Origin: Labilibaculum sp.
Lineage (GTDB): Bacteria; Bacteroidota; Bacteroidia; Bacteroidales; Marinifilaceae
Direction: 5' to 3'
Length of the DNA: 64,000 bases
Assembly (NCBI GenBank): GCA_016342745.1
Contig: JAEINT010000016.1
Span: 62,001-126,000, forward strand
Shown piece by piece: positions 28,756 through 37,340 of the stretch. The notes below the pieces were generated by a model that had not been told where the DNA came from, ran no database searches, and saw only the letters and a program-made list of their open reading frames with translations. Position numbers and translations under genes: made by a program. Position 1 is the first letter of the stretch. Every line of letters starts with the position of its first letter.

Positions 28756-31700
28756 ATGAAACAATCCATCATATTTACTTGTTTACCACATCGAATTGAT
28801 GAGCAGAATAATTTGCGCTTTTCGGTTCAGGTATCATTGCGTTTGGAAAATGCTTCCTCAACTACATTAGCTTCTTTTCCTGATATGGAGAATTGGGTAA
28901 ATAAAATTAGGAGTTCAGAATTCATGATTCGTTTAAAAAATGGTGATGAATTTCCTGTAAAATTAGATGAAAACAAGTTGGATGAAGAATTATGGTTGAA
29001 GCTAATGCATAAAGATATCCGAGTAGATGGGTTTCAACAGGAAGATCTTACTGTAACAAGAATACATTCTTATCCAATTAAACATGTTCAGTCTTTTGTG
29101 TTAGATACTTATAAAAAACTTGGGATGGCTAGCCCAGATCGATTAATAGATCCATCTGTTCTTGGAGATCCGAAAGGCTTAGGTCAAATTTCACGCTTCA
29201 AAAAAAGAGATACACCTAAACAGAGGCCTCCATCATCAAAAGAAAGAGTTCCTGTTTATACTGAATCTGATTTTTTAGATACGGATGAGGATACAAGTAA
29301 AAGACTAGATGCAATTCGCAAAAAGAATGGTTTTATTCCTTTTCAAGCTCAAGCTGATCCGAAAAGAGATTTTGCTCAATTTCAAGATTTCCATAAAACC
29401 TATAAACCAACCAGGAAGACAGCTTTGCCAAAAATAAAGAAACCAGAGTTTGAGTTTCATGATATATTGGCCGTGAGTAGTAATTATTCACAAATTCAAA
29501 GAAAACTGGGGGTAATTTTGGATTTTAGTTTTCAAGCTCCGAATAATATAGCTAAGCAAAATGCTTTTCGATTAATCGTAAAAGGCATGGATTTTACCAC
29601 CACAACAGAAATGTCAGTGCCTTTAACTGCTTATCGTTTAAGTACAGATAGTTTTTATGCTGATTCTAAGCAAAGTAGTCCAATTAATTTGGGCTTTGTG
29701 AAAATCAATACCGACAAGTTTACGGCATTCCAAATAGATACTGATGGTGTAGCCTTAAAGGTAAATCAAATGGTTGATAATAAAATACAAGAAGAGGTTA
29801 AGTTAAAGATTGTAGAGTTGGAATTGGGACGAAGTAAAAAATTCAGCAATGGTGTTGTTCCTGCAGATCCTCCAGAAAAAGAGGGATTACCAACTTTGCG
29901 TTCTGCGGGTATTGGAATAGCTAGAAATGGAATGGGAGAGTACCTGAATGCACGTTTTGTAAAGGCGAAACAGTTGCAATCAAAAATTATAGATCCCTCT
30001 AAGTTTGATAATGATTTAAAATTGATTTTATCGTCTGAGGTATTGTATGCTGATGATCTAACGCAAGGGTACAGAATGGATGTAGCCTATTCTTCTGATC
30101 CGGAAAAATGGTATTCTCTTCACATGAGGAAGGAAAATTATTCCTATTTCGATTCTGATAATGTCGAAGAATTTATTGATGATATTAATCCTGATGAGGG
30201 TTTTATTCAATTGGCAGCTGCAGAGGATACAGAACAGGCCAATGAATTGTTTGTTGGAGAGAATATGATTCGATGGGAAGGTTGGAGTCTTTCAGTTCCT
30301 AAACCAGGTTTTGCAATAAACGAATCGGAAGATGATAATATTGATCCATCAAAACGGGTTGATTACGTAAACAAATCAAAGAATATAGAAGCTAAGAAAT
30401 ATCAATTCGACTCTACTCGAGAGTTTCGTTTGCACGCAAAAACAGAATCAGTAAAGGGTACCTTGCCTCGCTTACGATTTGGTCGTGATTACATGTTAAG
30501 GGTTAGAATCGTTGATTTGGCTGGTAATAGTGTTCCTTTAGAAAAGCAGGCTGAGAATGTATCAGAAACGGTTATTCGTGGTTTTAGATATTATCGCTTT
30601 GACGCTTTAATGACGCCCGTTTTACTCTTAGGATCTGAAATAAAAGATGGAGAAGCTTTAGAAGAATTGGTAATTAGAAGCAACTTTGATCTAAGCACAC
30701 AAGAATTTCAGGAACGCTATGGAGCGATTGATTCAAGTGTGAATACAGAAGCAAATCGACATTTTTTACCACCAAGAAACTCTCAGTTAATTGCAGAGCA
30801 GCATTCTAAATTCGATAAGGCATTTGGTGGAAACCCTGAGGTTGCCAAAGAACTGTATAAGTTGATTAGTTCTCATGAAGTGCAATTGGAAAAGGGTGAG
30901 AATGGGAAAGAGAAAGTTTATAAGGGAGAGAATGTTGATTTGATCTATTTGCCAGATCCTGCAGCAGCAGGAGTTGCCTTATTTTTAGCTGATGGATATG
31001 ACGATACACATTCTCAGGTTTTTGAACCGCGATTGTTTAGTTTTTTTACGAATTCTGAATTGAGTCCATCAGATACAAATGTTGATATTCCTGAAGATGA
31101 ATGGTACAAAGCTAAATCTTTACGGATTCAGTTAATAGAAGGTGAAACGTCTTTCAATTGGAAAGCTTCAGAAAGATTATTGCTAGTAAGCTTGCCAAAA
31201 GGAGAGCGAATAAAACTAAAATTCTCGACTTTTTGGAGGGCAAAAGATTTGGACGAGCTTTCGGGAATGTGGCAATTGCTGCAAGAAGACAATCCTGCAA
31301 ATATTAGTGAGTTAAGAGAATTGGCAAGAACTGGTAGGCATTGGATGATTAGCCCTGCAAGAGAGTTGGAATTAACTCATGCGATTCTTCAGCCAGTTTT
31401 TGCTCCTGAAATTGAAGAAATCATTCCTGATAGGAATTACAATGATACTTTCTCGTGGTTGAATACAGGTTTTTCAGTTCATGGCTTTTCAACGCACAAA
31501 GTTGAGTACATGGCACGTTGGCGCGATCCGATAGATGATCCTCGATCTACAGGACCAGATTGGAAAGAAAATTCGGGTAATATAAAGGAAGTTGCAGTCG
31601 AATATCACGATAAAAGTGTGAAAAAGGGCAATTTGCCAGAGAAGAAAGATTCTTCTAAGCAAATCAAAATAGCTGGGCAAGAGAATCAAGTATATAAACC

Positions 31701-32919
31701 GTTAAAAGTGTCTCTTATTTCTTCTTTAAGCGGAGCTTTGAAACACAAGTTTGGAGATACGAAACACCGTTATGTCGATTATCATCCTGAAGGAACCTCT
31801 CGCTATACAGAACAGTTTGATCAATTGGCTAGGTATGAAGGATTAAAATTTACCAGAGATGGTGAATGGTTCGAAAAGGTAAATATTCTTAGTTCGGATA
31901 GGCCGAAAGTACCTTTGTTGGATTATGTGATTCCTACTTTTGAATGGCGGAAGACAAAAACACAAACCGTAATGCGTCAGCATCGATTAGGAGGCGGCTT
32001 GCGTGTATATTTAAAACGACCTTGGTTTTCTACAGGAGAAGATGAAATGCTTGGAGTCGTGTTACCAGCTAGCGATCCGTCAAAAATTGCGCAGAATTTG
32101 ATGGCTTTTAGCGGTGCTGTGGGCTTTAATACCTTTGTTTCTCATTGGGCAATGGATCCAATACGACCATCGAAACCAGGTGCTATGAATTATCCTGCAA
32201 TTCAGGATTTTAGGCACAATCCAACTATCGATAAGGGATTAGTATATCCTGGCAAGGAAGAAATTAAAGTGAATGTTTTGGCTTATCCTGTAGAATTCGA
32301 TCAGGAACGTAAGTTATGGTATGCCGATTTTGCAATCAACCATTCTAAAATGTATTTCCCATTTGTAAAATTAGCATTGACCAGATATCAACCTCATTCG
32401 GTACGAAAGAGGAACAGAGATGTTTGTTTATCATCTGTAGTTATGGCAGATTACATTCAGTTAGTACCAGAACGAATTGCTACCCTTACTTTTAAAAAGG
32501 ACAATATGAATTCGAGATTTACACTGCAAATTGAAGGTGTAATTTCAAATCAATTGGATCGAAAAGGAAATACAGGTAATTTTATTGTAATCTCCTTTGT
32601 TGATCCTCAATTGGTACAACCCATTTATGGATCTGTAAGTGATGGTAGAAATGAAGATAGTCTTGCCGAGGAAGGTGTTCGCATTGCAATATCAGGTAAA
32701 AGTGTTGTAAACAATTATTTTACCATATCAAGAGAATTCAAATTGAGTCGCAAGTACAAAGATCAGCCTTTGCAAGTAATCGTTCAGGAGTATGAGGGCT
32801 CCTTAGTTAATTTGAATCGAGTTAATAGTATTTCTGAGGCCTCAGAAGAAAATCAACCTAGATTGGTTTATGCCGATGTTTTTAAAATTAACGCACCTAA
32901 TAAAGATAAAATTGATTGA
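28756..32919 (+). CDS. Giant uncharacterised protein (partner B)
   Basis: 1387 aa with no signal peptide or transmembrane segment. It opens with a beta-sandwich-like pattern, IIFTCLPHRIDEQNNLRFSV then VSLRLEN and LASFPDMENW (Phe41-Pro-Asp, Trp47). Residues ~145-235 are a charged, proline-rich linker (RDTPKQRPPSSKERV). The remainder is beta-rich, with repeated strand patterns such as LRFGRDYMLRVRIVDLAGNSV that resemble an Ig/FnIII-like fold, and no catalytic motif I recognise. As with partner A, I recall (unverified) similar openings in large actinobacterial proteins of unknown function. The gene lies 25 bp after partner A and 3 bp before an AlkD-like gene, so the three are probably one transcript. 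Function unknown; a structural or assembly partner of A is a guess. Confidence 0.78.
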   Translation: MKQSIIFTCLPHRIDEQNNLRFSVQVSLRLENASSTTLASFPDMENWVNKIRSSEFMIRLKNGDEFPVKLDENKLDEELWLKLMHKDIRVDGFQQEDLTVTRIHSYPIKHVQSFVLDTYKKLGMASPDRLIDPSVLGDPKGLGQISRFKKRDTPKQRPPSSKERVPVYTESDFLDTDEDTSKRLDAIRKKNGFIPFQAQADPKRDFAQFQDFHKTYKPTRKTALPKIKKPEFEFHDILAVSSNYSQIQRKLGVILDFSFQAPNNIAKQNAFRLIVKGMDFTTTTEMSVPLTAYRLSTDSFYADSKQSSPINLGFVKINTDKFTAFQIDTDGVALKVNQMVDNKIQEEVKLKIVELELGRSKKFSNGVVPADPPEKEGLPTLRSAGIGIARNGMGEYLNARFVKAKQLQSKIIDPSKFDNDLKLILSSEVLYADDLTQGYRMDVAYSSDPEKWYSLHMRKENYSYFDSDNVEEFIDDINPDEGFIQLAAAEDTEQANELFVGENMIRWEGWSLSVPKPGFAINESEDDNIDPSKRVDYVNKSKNIEAKKYQFDSTREFRLHAKTESVKGTLPRLRFGRDYMLRVRIVDLAGNSVPLEKQAENVSETVIRGFRYYRFDALMTPVLLLGSEIKDGEALEELVIRSNFDLSTQEFQERYGAIDSSVNTEANRHFLPPRNSQLIAEQHSKFDKAFGGNPEVAKELYKLISSHEVQLEKGENGKEKVYKGENVDLIYLPDPAAAGVALFLADGYDDTHSQVFEPRLFSFFTNSELSPSDTNVDIPEDEWYKAKSLRIQLIEGETSFNWKASERLLLVSLPKGERIKLKFSTFWRAKDLDELSGMWQLLQEDNPANISELRELARTGRHWMISPARELELTHAILQPVFAPEIEEIIPDRNYNDTFSWLNTGFSVHGFSTHKVEYMARWRDPIDDPRSTGPDWKENSGNIKEVAVEYHDKSVKKGNLPEKKDSSKQIKIAGQENQVYKPLKVSLISSLSGALKHKFGDTKHRYVDYHPEGTSRYTEQFDQLARYEGLKFTRDGEWFEKVNILSSDRPKVPLLDYVIPTFEWRKTKTQTVMRQHRLGGGLRVYLKRPWFSTGEDEMLGVVLPASDPSKIAQNLMAFSGAVGFNTFVSHWAMDPIRPSKPGAMNYPAIQDFRHNPTIDKGLVYPGKEEIKVNVLAYPVEFDQERKLWYADFAINHSKMYFPFVKLALTRYQPHSVRKRNRDVCLSSVVMADYIQLVPERIATLTFKKDNMNSRFTLQIEGVISNQLDRKGNTGNFIVISFVDPQLVQPIYGSVSDGRNEDSLAEEGVRIAISGKSVVNNYFTISREFKLSRKYKDQPLQVIVQEYEGSLVNLNRVNSISEASEENQPRLVYADVFKINAPNKDKID

Positions 32920-32922
32920 TAA

Positions 32923-33630
32923 ATGACAAAAGAAGAAGTATTTAAAGAATTGGAATTGTATGGAAATGAGGGCACCAAAAAAGTTTTAATGAAACATGGC
33001 GCTCGCGAACCTTTTTATGGTGTAAAGGTTCAGGATTTGAAGAAGATTGTGAAGAAAATTAAGAAGGATTACCACTTATCTCTTGAACTATATGCAACTG
33101 GAAATTCCGATGCAATGTATTTGGCAGGTTTAATTGCAGATGCTGATTTAATGACCAAAGCTGATTTGCAATTATGGGCAAAGGAAGCTTATTGGTATAT
33201 GATTAGTGAATACACAGTGCCTTGGATTGCAGCGGAGAGTAATTTTGGTTACGAATTGGCATTGGAATGGATTGAATCGGAAGAGGAGACAATTGCAGCT
33301 ACAGGATGGGCTACTTTATCGAGTTTAGTTGGCATAAAAGAGGATGAGGTTTTAGATTTGAAGAAATTAAAAGACTTGCTCTTAAAGGTGGAAAAAGAAA
33401 TTCATGAAGCTAAGAATAGAGTTCGCTATACCATGAATGGATTTGTAATTGCTGTTGGAGCCTCTGTTGTCTCTTTAACAGATGATGCAATGAAAGTTGC
33501 TTATAAGATTGGAAAAGTTCAGGTCGAAATGGGAGGAACATCCTGTAAAGTTCCTTACGCTCCCGATTATATTCAGAAAGTAATTAACAGAGGTAGTTTA
33601 GGTAAAAAACGAAAAATGGCACGTTGCTAA
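32923..33630 (+). CDS. AlkD-like HEAT-repeat protein (DNA alkylation repair family), divergent
   Basis: 235 aa, alpha-helical throughout, matching the DNA alkylation repair (PF08713) HEAT-like family: GAREPFYGVKVQDLKKIVKKIKKDY, YLAGLIADADLMTKADLQLWAKEAYWYM, TGWATLSSLVG. It belongs to the more divergent branch and I do not see the canonical Trp-x3-Asp of catalytic AlkD; a conserved-looking GGTSCKVPYAPDYIQKV end is present instead. It starts 3 bp after partner B's stop and overlaps the next AlkD-like gene by one base. Glycosylase activity should not be assumed; DNA or RNA binding is the safer inference. Confidence 0.8.
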   Translation: MTKEEVFKELELYGNEGTKKVLMKHGAREPFYGVKVQDLKKIVKKIKKDYHLSLELYATGNSDAMYLAGLIADADLMTKADLQLWAKEAYWYMISEYTVPWIAAESNFGYELALEWIESEEETIAATGWATLSSLVGIKEDEVLDLKKLKDLLLKVEKEIHEAKNRVRYTMNGFVIAVGASVVSLTDDAMKVAYKIGKVQVEMGGTSCKVPYAPDYIQKVINRGSLGKKRKMARC

Positions 33631-34298
33631 TGGAAACAAAAATTATTGATACAGTTAAAATCGTAGATATCTATGAGAAAAATGCTAACCGAGAGCTAGC
33701 AATTAGAATGGAATCCTATATGAAAAATCACTTTTCGTTTTTAGGCATTCCAAAACCATTAAGAGCTCAATTGAGCAAACCGTTTTTAAAGGAAAAAACA
33801 AAGGTCAAGATAATTGATTGGGATTTTGTTTTTCAAATGTTTGAAAAATCAGAAAGGGAATTTCAGTATTTGGCAATGGAATATTTGCGTAAGCTTGAAA
33901 AAACATTGCAAAAATCAGATATCGAAATGCTCGAGAAATTGATAAAAACCAAGTCGTGGTGGGATTCAGTAGATGCTTTAGCCCCATTAGTTGGTGTTTT
34001 GTGTCAAAAACATCCAGAGCTAAAAGAAGAAGTATTGATGAACTGGATGGAAAGTTCGGATATATGGCTAAAAAGGGTAAGCATCATTTTTCAATTGAAA
34101 TATAAAGACCAAACAGATACCGAATTTCTTAAAAAGGCAATTCTAAGAAATAACATGACAAAAGAATTTTTCTTGAATAAGGCAATTGGATGGGCATTGA
34201 GACAATATTCAAAATTTAATCCTGATTGGGTAAAGATATTTATTTCAACTTATTCTTTAGCCCCACTCAGCATTCGAGAAGGAAGCAAATATTTATAA
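33630..34298 (+). CDS. AlkD-type DNA alkylation repair protein
   Basis: 222 aa from the ATG at 33630, which shares its A with the preceding stop (TAATG); a TTG two codons earlier is less likely. It is a HEAT-repeat AlkD family member with the conserved SWWDSVDALA segment, holding the Trp/Asp pair that in B. cereus AlkD lines the lesion pocket, and a second conserved aromatic helix IGWALRQYSK. AlkD-type glycosylases excise N3/N7-alkyl purines without base flipping. Activity is plausible here, unlike its upstream neighbour. It is translationally coupled to that gene. Confidence 0.88.
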   Translation: METKIIDTVKIVDIYEKNANRELAIRMESYMKNHFSFLGIPKPLRAQLSKPFLKEKTKVKIIDWDFVFQMFEKSEREFQYLAMEYLRKLEKTLQKSDIEMLEKLIKTKSWWDSVDALAPLVGVLCQKHPELKEEVLMNWMESSDIWLKRVSIIFQLKYKDQTDTEFLKKAILRNNMTKEFFLNKAIGWALRQYSKFNPDWVKIFISTYSLAPLSIREGSKYL

Positions 34299-34333
34299 GT
34301 TTTAATATCAATGTAAATTAAAATAATGTCAAT

Positions 34334-34672
34334 ATGGAAGATATCTATCCCGAAATCATTAAAAATTTACCAGAGGCAGACATTCCTTTTAAAGGAGTTA
34401 AGGCTTGGATCTCACAAGGAGAAAATCAGCAAATTGTATTTTTTGATTTTGATGGTATTGGTGAAATCCCAAGACATGCCCATGGTGCGAGGTGGGGAAT
34501 TGTGATAACTGGTGATATGGAATTATGCATTGATGGTATAAAGAAGAATTATCGGAAAGGTGATTGCTACAGTATACCAGCTGAGGTTTTACATTCTGCT
34601 AAATTTAAATGCAGAACACTCTTAATGGACTATGTAGCAGAAAAGGATCGCTATAAGCCTAAAAAAGGATAA
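34334..34672 (+). CDS. Small cupin-domain protein
   Basis: A 112 aa single-domain cupin. Motif 1 is IPRHAHGARWGIVITGDMELCIDG, with His-x-His and Glu replaced by Trp/Gly around the usual position. Motif 2 is YRKGDCYSIPAEVLHSAKF, with His. The metal site (two His plus His) is therefore partly conserved. It is cytoplasmic and could be a small enzyme or a ligand-binding regulator; the sequence does not say which. It lies 35 bp after the AlkD gene on the same strand and converges with a MscS gene. Confidence 0.8.
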   Translation: MEDIYPEIIKNLPEADIPFKGVKAWISQGENQQIVFFDFDGIGEIPRHAHGARWGIVITGDMELCIDGIKKNYRKGDCYSIPAEVLHSAKFKCRTLLMDYVAEKDRYKPKKG

Positions 34673-34690
34673 TGAATTGTGGCTAGTGAC

Positions 34691-35524
34691 TTATTCCTTT
34701 TTAAAATGGACATCCATTTGTGGAAAGGGAATGATAATGTCTTTTTCTGTAAACTTTTGAGTAATAATTTTTCTAATATCACTCTTAACCTTACCAATTC
34801 TGAATATGTTTTTACTGAAAAATAATAGTTGAAAATCCAGAGATGAGTTGCCAAAATTTATTAAACGAGCTTCTATTGATTCTCTTTCGTCAATATCAGG
34901 ATGCTCAAATGCACTTTCTTCTAAAGTTTTTATGATCATGTCAACATCACTACCATAAGCAACTCCAATATCAATTCTGAAACGTGTTTTTTTAGATTGA
35001 TGACTCCAATTAATAACCTTATTTGTTGTAATTAACGAGTTGGGAATGATAATTGAGATGTCGTCGCGATTTAAGCCTTTTGAGGTTCTCAAACCAATGC
35101 TTTGAATTTTTACAACGTCGCCATCAATTTCCAGTACATCGTCGATTTTAATAGATCGTTCGGAGAGCAAAATGATACCAGATATTACATCATTAAAGGT
35201 CTGTTGCAATCCCAAACCAACACCAACTAATAAAGCTGCAGAACCAGCAATAAGAACCGTCACTTTAATACTTAATGATTCTAGAATAAGGCCTATTGCC
35301 ATGACCCAAACAATATATTTAATGATTTGAAATAGAGCGTAAGTGTTACCCGTATCTAGCTTCTTACTTTTGCTTTTTCGGAATAAAGCTTTTTTTATGA
35401 GATAAAGTGCTATTCTGGTTATAATGTAAATAATAAAAATACTTACCAAGCTAAAGACTCTAACTTTATAAGTTCCAATATTTAAAAGTTCAAATTCTAA
35501 AATGTTTGTAATTGTTTCAATCAT
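34691..35524 (-). CDS. MscS-family mechanosensitive ion channel
   Basis: A 277 aa compact MscS channel, the third in the window. Transmembrane helices (VRVFSLVSIFIIYIITRIALYLI; YIVWVMAIGLILESL; VLIAGSAALLVGVGLGLQQTFNDV) are followed by the beta domain (IKIDDVLEIDGDVVKIQSIGLRTSKG; IIIPNSLITTNKVINWS) and the C-terminal alpha/beta domain ending DIIIPFPQMDVHFKKE. The pore helix is Gly/Ala-rich as expected. It is transcribed alone, divergent from the MATE gene. Confidence 0.92.
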   Translation of the reverse strand: MIETITNILEFELLNIGTYKVRVFSLVSIFIIYIITRIALYLIKKALFRKSKSKKLDTGNTYALFQIIKYIVWVMAIGLILESLSIKVTVLIAGSAALLVGVGLGLQQTFNDVISGIILLSERSIKIDDVLEIDGDVVKIQSIGLRTSKGLNRDDISIIIPNSLITTNKVINWSHQSKKTRFRIDIGVAYGSDVDMIIKTLEESAFEHPDIDERESIEARLINFGNSSLDFQLLFFSKNIFRIGKVKSDIRKIITQKFTEKDIIIPFPQMDVHFKKE

Positions 35525-35826
35525 ATTGGTCTTATTAAAAGAATAGTTCGATATATCGACTTTTTACGCTACCTACATTCGTAAAACTTCAATTTTTTTT
35601 ATCGTAAATTGTATATGGATCTTAAAATTAAAACTAATAATTATTCTTCATCTTATTACATTTTAGATAAGGAATTAATGGATTTTACATTGAAAAGGAG
35701 CGTAATAGTTCCTTTAGTTCAGGTTTACCGAAGAAATACAGGAGTTTACCGATTTTTAGGCATTTTTAAGCTTAATAATTAAGCGTCAACTATCATTATT
35801 GGTACATTTGCACACCAATTTTACTT
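35525..35826. other. Divergent promoter region, MscS / MATE
   Basis: 302 bp of AT-rich DNA with no ORF. The only element I can support is TACATTTG at 35803-35810, a -7-type sequence for the MATE gene that would leave a leader of about 10 nt. Confidence 0.5.
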
Positions 35827-37182
35827 ATGGATATAAATAGCAGAAATGTAGAGGCCTTGGAAAATACAAGTGTCAAAAGCTTGTTGTGGAAGTATTTTTT
35901 ACCTGCTTTTACCGGAGTCGTGATTAATTCAATGTACAATGTTGTCGATAGAATATTTATCGGGCAAGGTGTTGGTGCAATTGCATTATCGGGCTTAAGT
36001 GCAGTTTTTCCAATTATGTTAATCATGATGGCATTTGGAATGCTAATTGGTATTGGAGCAGGAGTACGAATTTCTATCAATCTTGGGAAAAAGGACTTTG
36101 GACGAGCAGAGTGGGTTTTAGGTAATTCCTTTGTTTTAATGATTATTGTGTCTGCCATTATCACTATAGTTGGCTTTTTAATAAAAGATCCTTTACTGCG
36201 AATGTTTGGGGTTGGCGACGATACGATGTTTGTTGCCAACGAATATCTCAATATCATTCTTTACGGATCAATTTTTAGTGTAGTTGGCTTTTCTTTGAAC
36301 AATTTAATCCGGTCCGAAGGAAATGCAAATATTGCCATGTACTCTATGCTGATTAGTGCGGGTACTAATATCATACTCGATCCTATTTTCATATTTGCTT
36401 TAGACATGGGGGTTGCAGGTGCAGCTTGGGCTACAATTATATCTCAAATAATACTCTGTATATGGGTTATTCAACACTTTCGTGGATCTAAATCAGTAAT
36501 AAAATTGCGAGCTGTTAATTTTAAATTGAATTGGCAAATTGTTTTTTACATTCTAACAATTGGTTTTGCTCCATTTTCGATGCAGTTGGCAGGAAGTTTT
36601 GTTCATGCACTTTATAATGTTCAGTTAGTTGAATACAGTAACGATATTGCCATTGCTGCAATGGGCGTGATTAACTCTGTTGCTATGCTGATTGTAATGA
36701 CAGTGGTAGCGATTAATATGGCAGCTCAACCAATATTCGGCTTTAATTATGGAGCCCAGAATTATGCAAGAGTAAAAGAATGTTTAATTCTTTGTATGAA
36801 AGCGGCAACAGGAATCGTAATTGTTGGATTTTTAGTAGTTCAGTTGTTTCCAGAAATGATTGTAAAAGCGTTTAATAATTCGAATACGGAATTGTTAGAG
36901 GTTGGAACATATGGATTGCGGATAATACTGATTGCCTTGCCAGTTGTTGGTTTTCAGGTTATTGTTGGGAATTACTTTCAATCGGTCGGAAGAGCGGGTA
37001 TTTCTGTTCTATTAACCTTAATGCGCCAAGTAATATTATTAATTCCACTTTTGTTTATTCTGCCTAACTTTATGGGTCTTACAGGTGTTTGGCTAGCAAG
37101 TCCAATTGCCGATGTTGGTTCTGCAATGGTTTCAGGAACCTTTTTACTTCGTGAGCTGCGAAAGCTCAATCGCATGATTTAA
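35827..37182 (+). CDS. MATE-family efflux transporter
   Basis: A 451 aa inner membrane protein with 12 hydrophobic segments in two six-helix halves. The first half has the MATE start pattern (LLWKYFLPAFTGVVINSMYNVVDRIFIGQGVGAIALSGLSAVFP) and the second repeats it (FAPFSMQLAGSFVHALYNVQL; INMAAQPIFGFNYGAQNYARVKECL). The family exports cationic drugs or metabolites using H+ or Na+ gradients; the substrate is unknown. It is a single gene with its own promoter. The C-terminus is basic (RELRKLNRMI). Confidence 0.95.
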   Translation: MDINSRNVEALENTSVKSLLWKYFLPAFTGVVINSMYNVVDRIFIGQGVGAIALSGLSAVFPIMLIMMAFGMLIGIGAGVRISINLGKKDFGRAEWVLGNSFVLMIIVSAIITIVGFLIKDPLLRMFGVGDDTMFVANEYLNIILYGSIFSVVGFSLNNLIRSEGNANIAMYSMLISAGTNIILDPIFIFALDMGVAGAAWATIISQIILCIWVIQHFRGSKSVIKLRAVNFKLNWQIVFYILTIGFAPFSMQLAGSFVHALYNVQLVEYSNDIAIAAMGVINSVAMLIVMTVVAINMAAQPIFGFNYGAQNYARVKECLILCMKAATGIVIVGFLVVQLFPEMIVKAFNNSNTELLEVGTYGLRIILIALPVVGFQVIVGNYFQSVGRAGISVLLTLMRQVILLIPLLFILPNFMGLTGVWLASPIADVGSAMVSGTFLLRELRKLNRMI

Positions 37183-37340
37183 GTATCAAAAATATTGCTT
37201 TGTACTAGAGATCATTTTTCTTCGTTATAATAATGGAAAACAACTTATTTCTTATTCTAAATAAGTGTTCTATGCGATATTTTGAAATTTAATATTCGAT
37301 TTTTTCGTAAATTATGGTTCATCACTTTACGACATGAATA

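Noticed and set aside
24069-32919. Prophage tail or contractile injection origin for the giant proteins
   Set aside because: No tape-measure, sheath, baseplate or lysis genes nearby, and codon composition looks like the neighbours.
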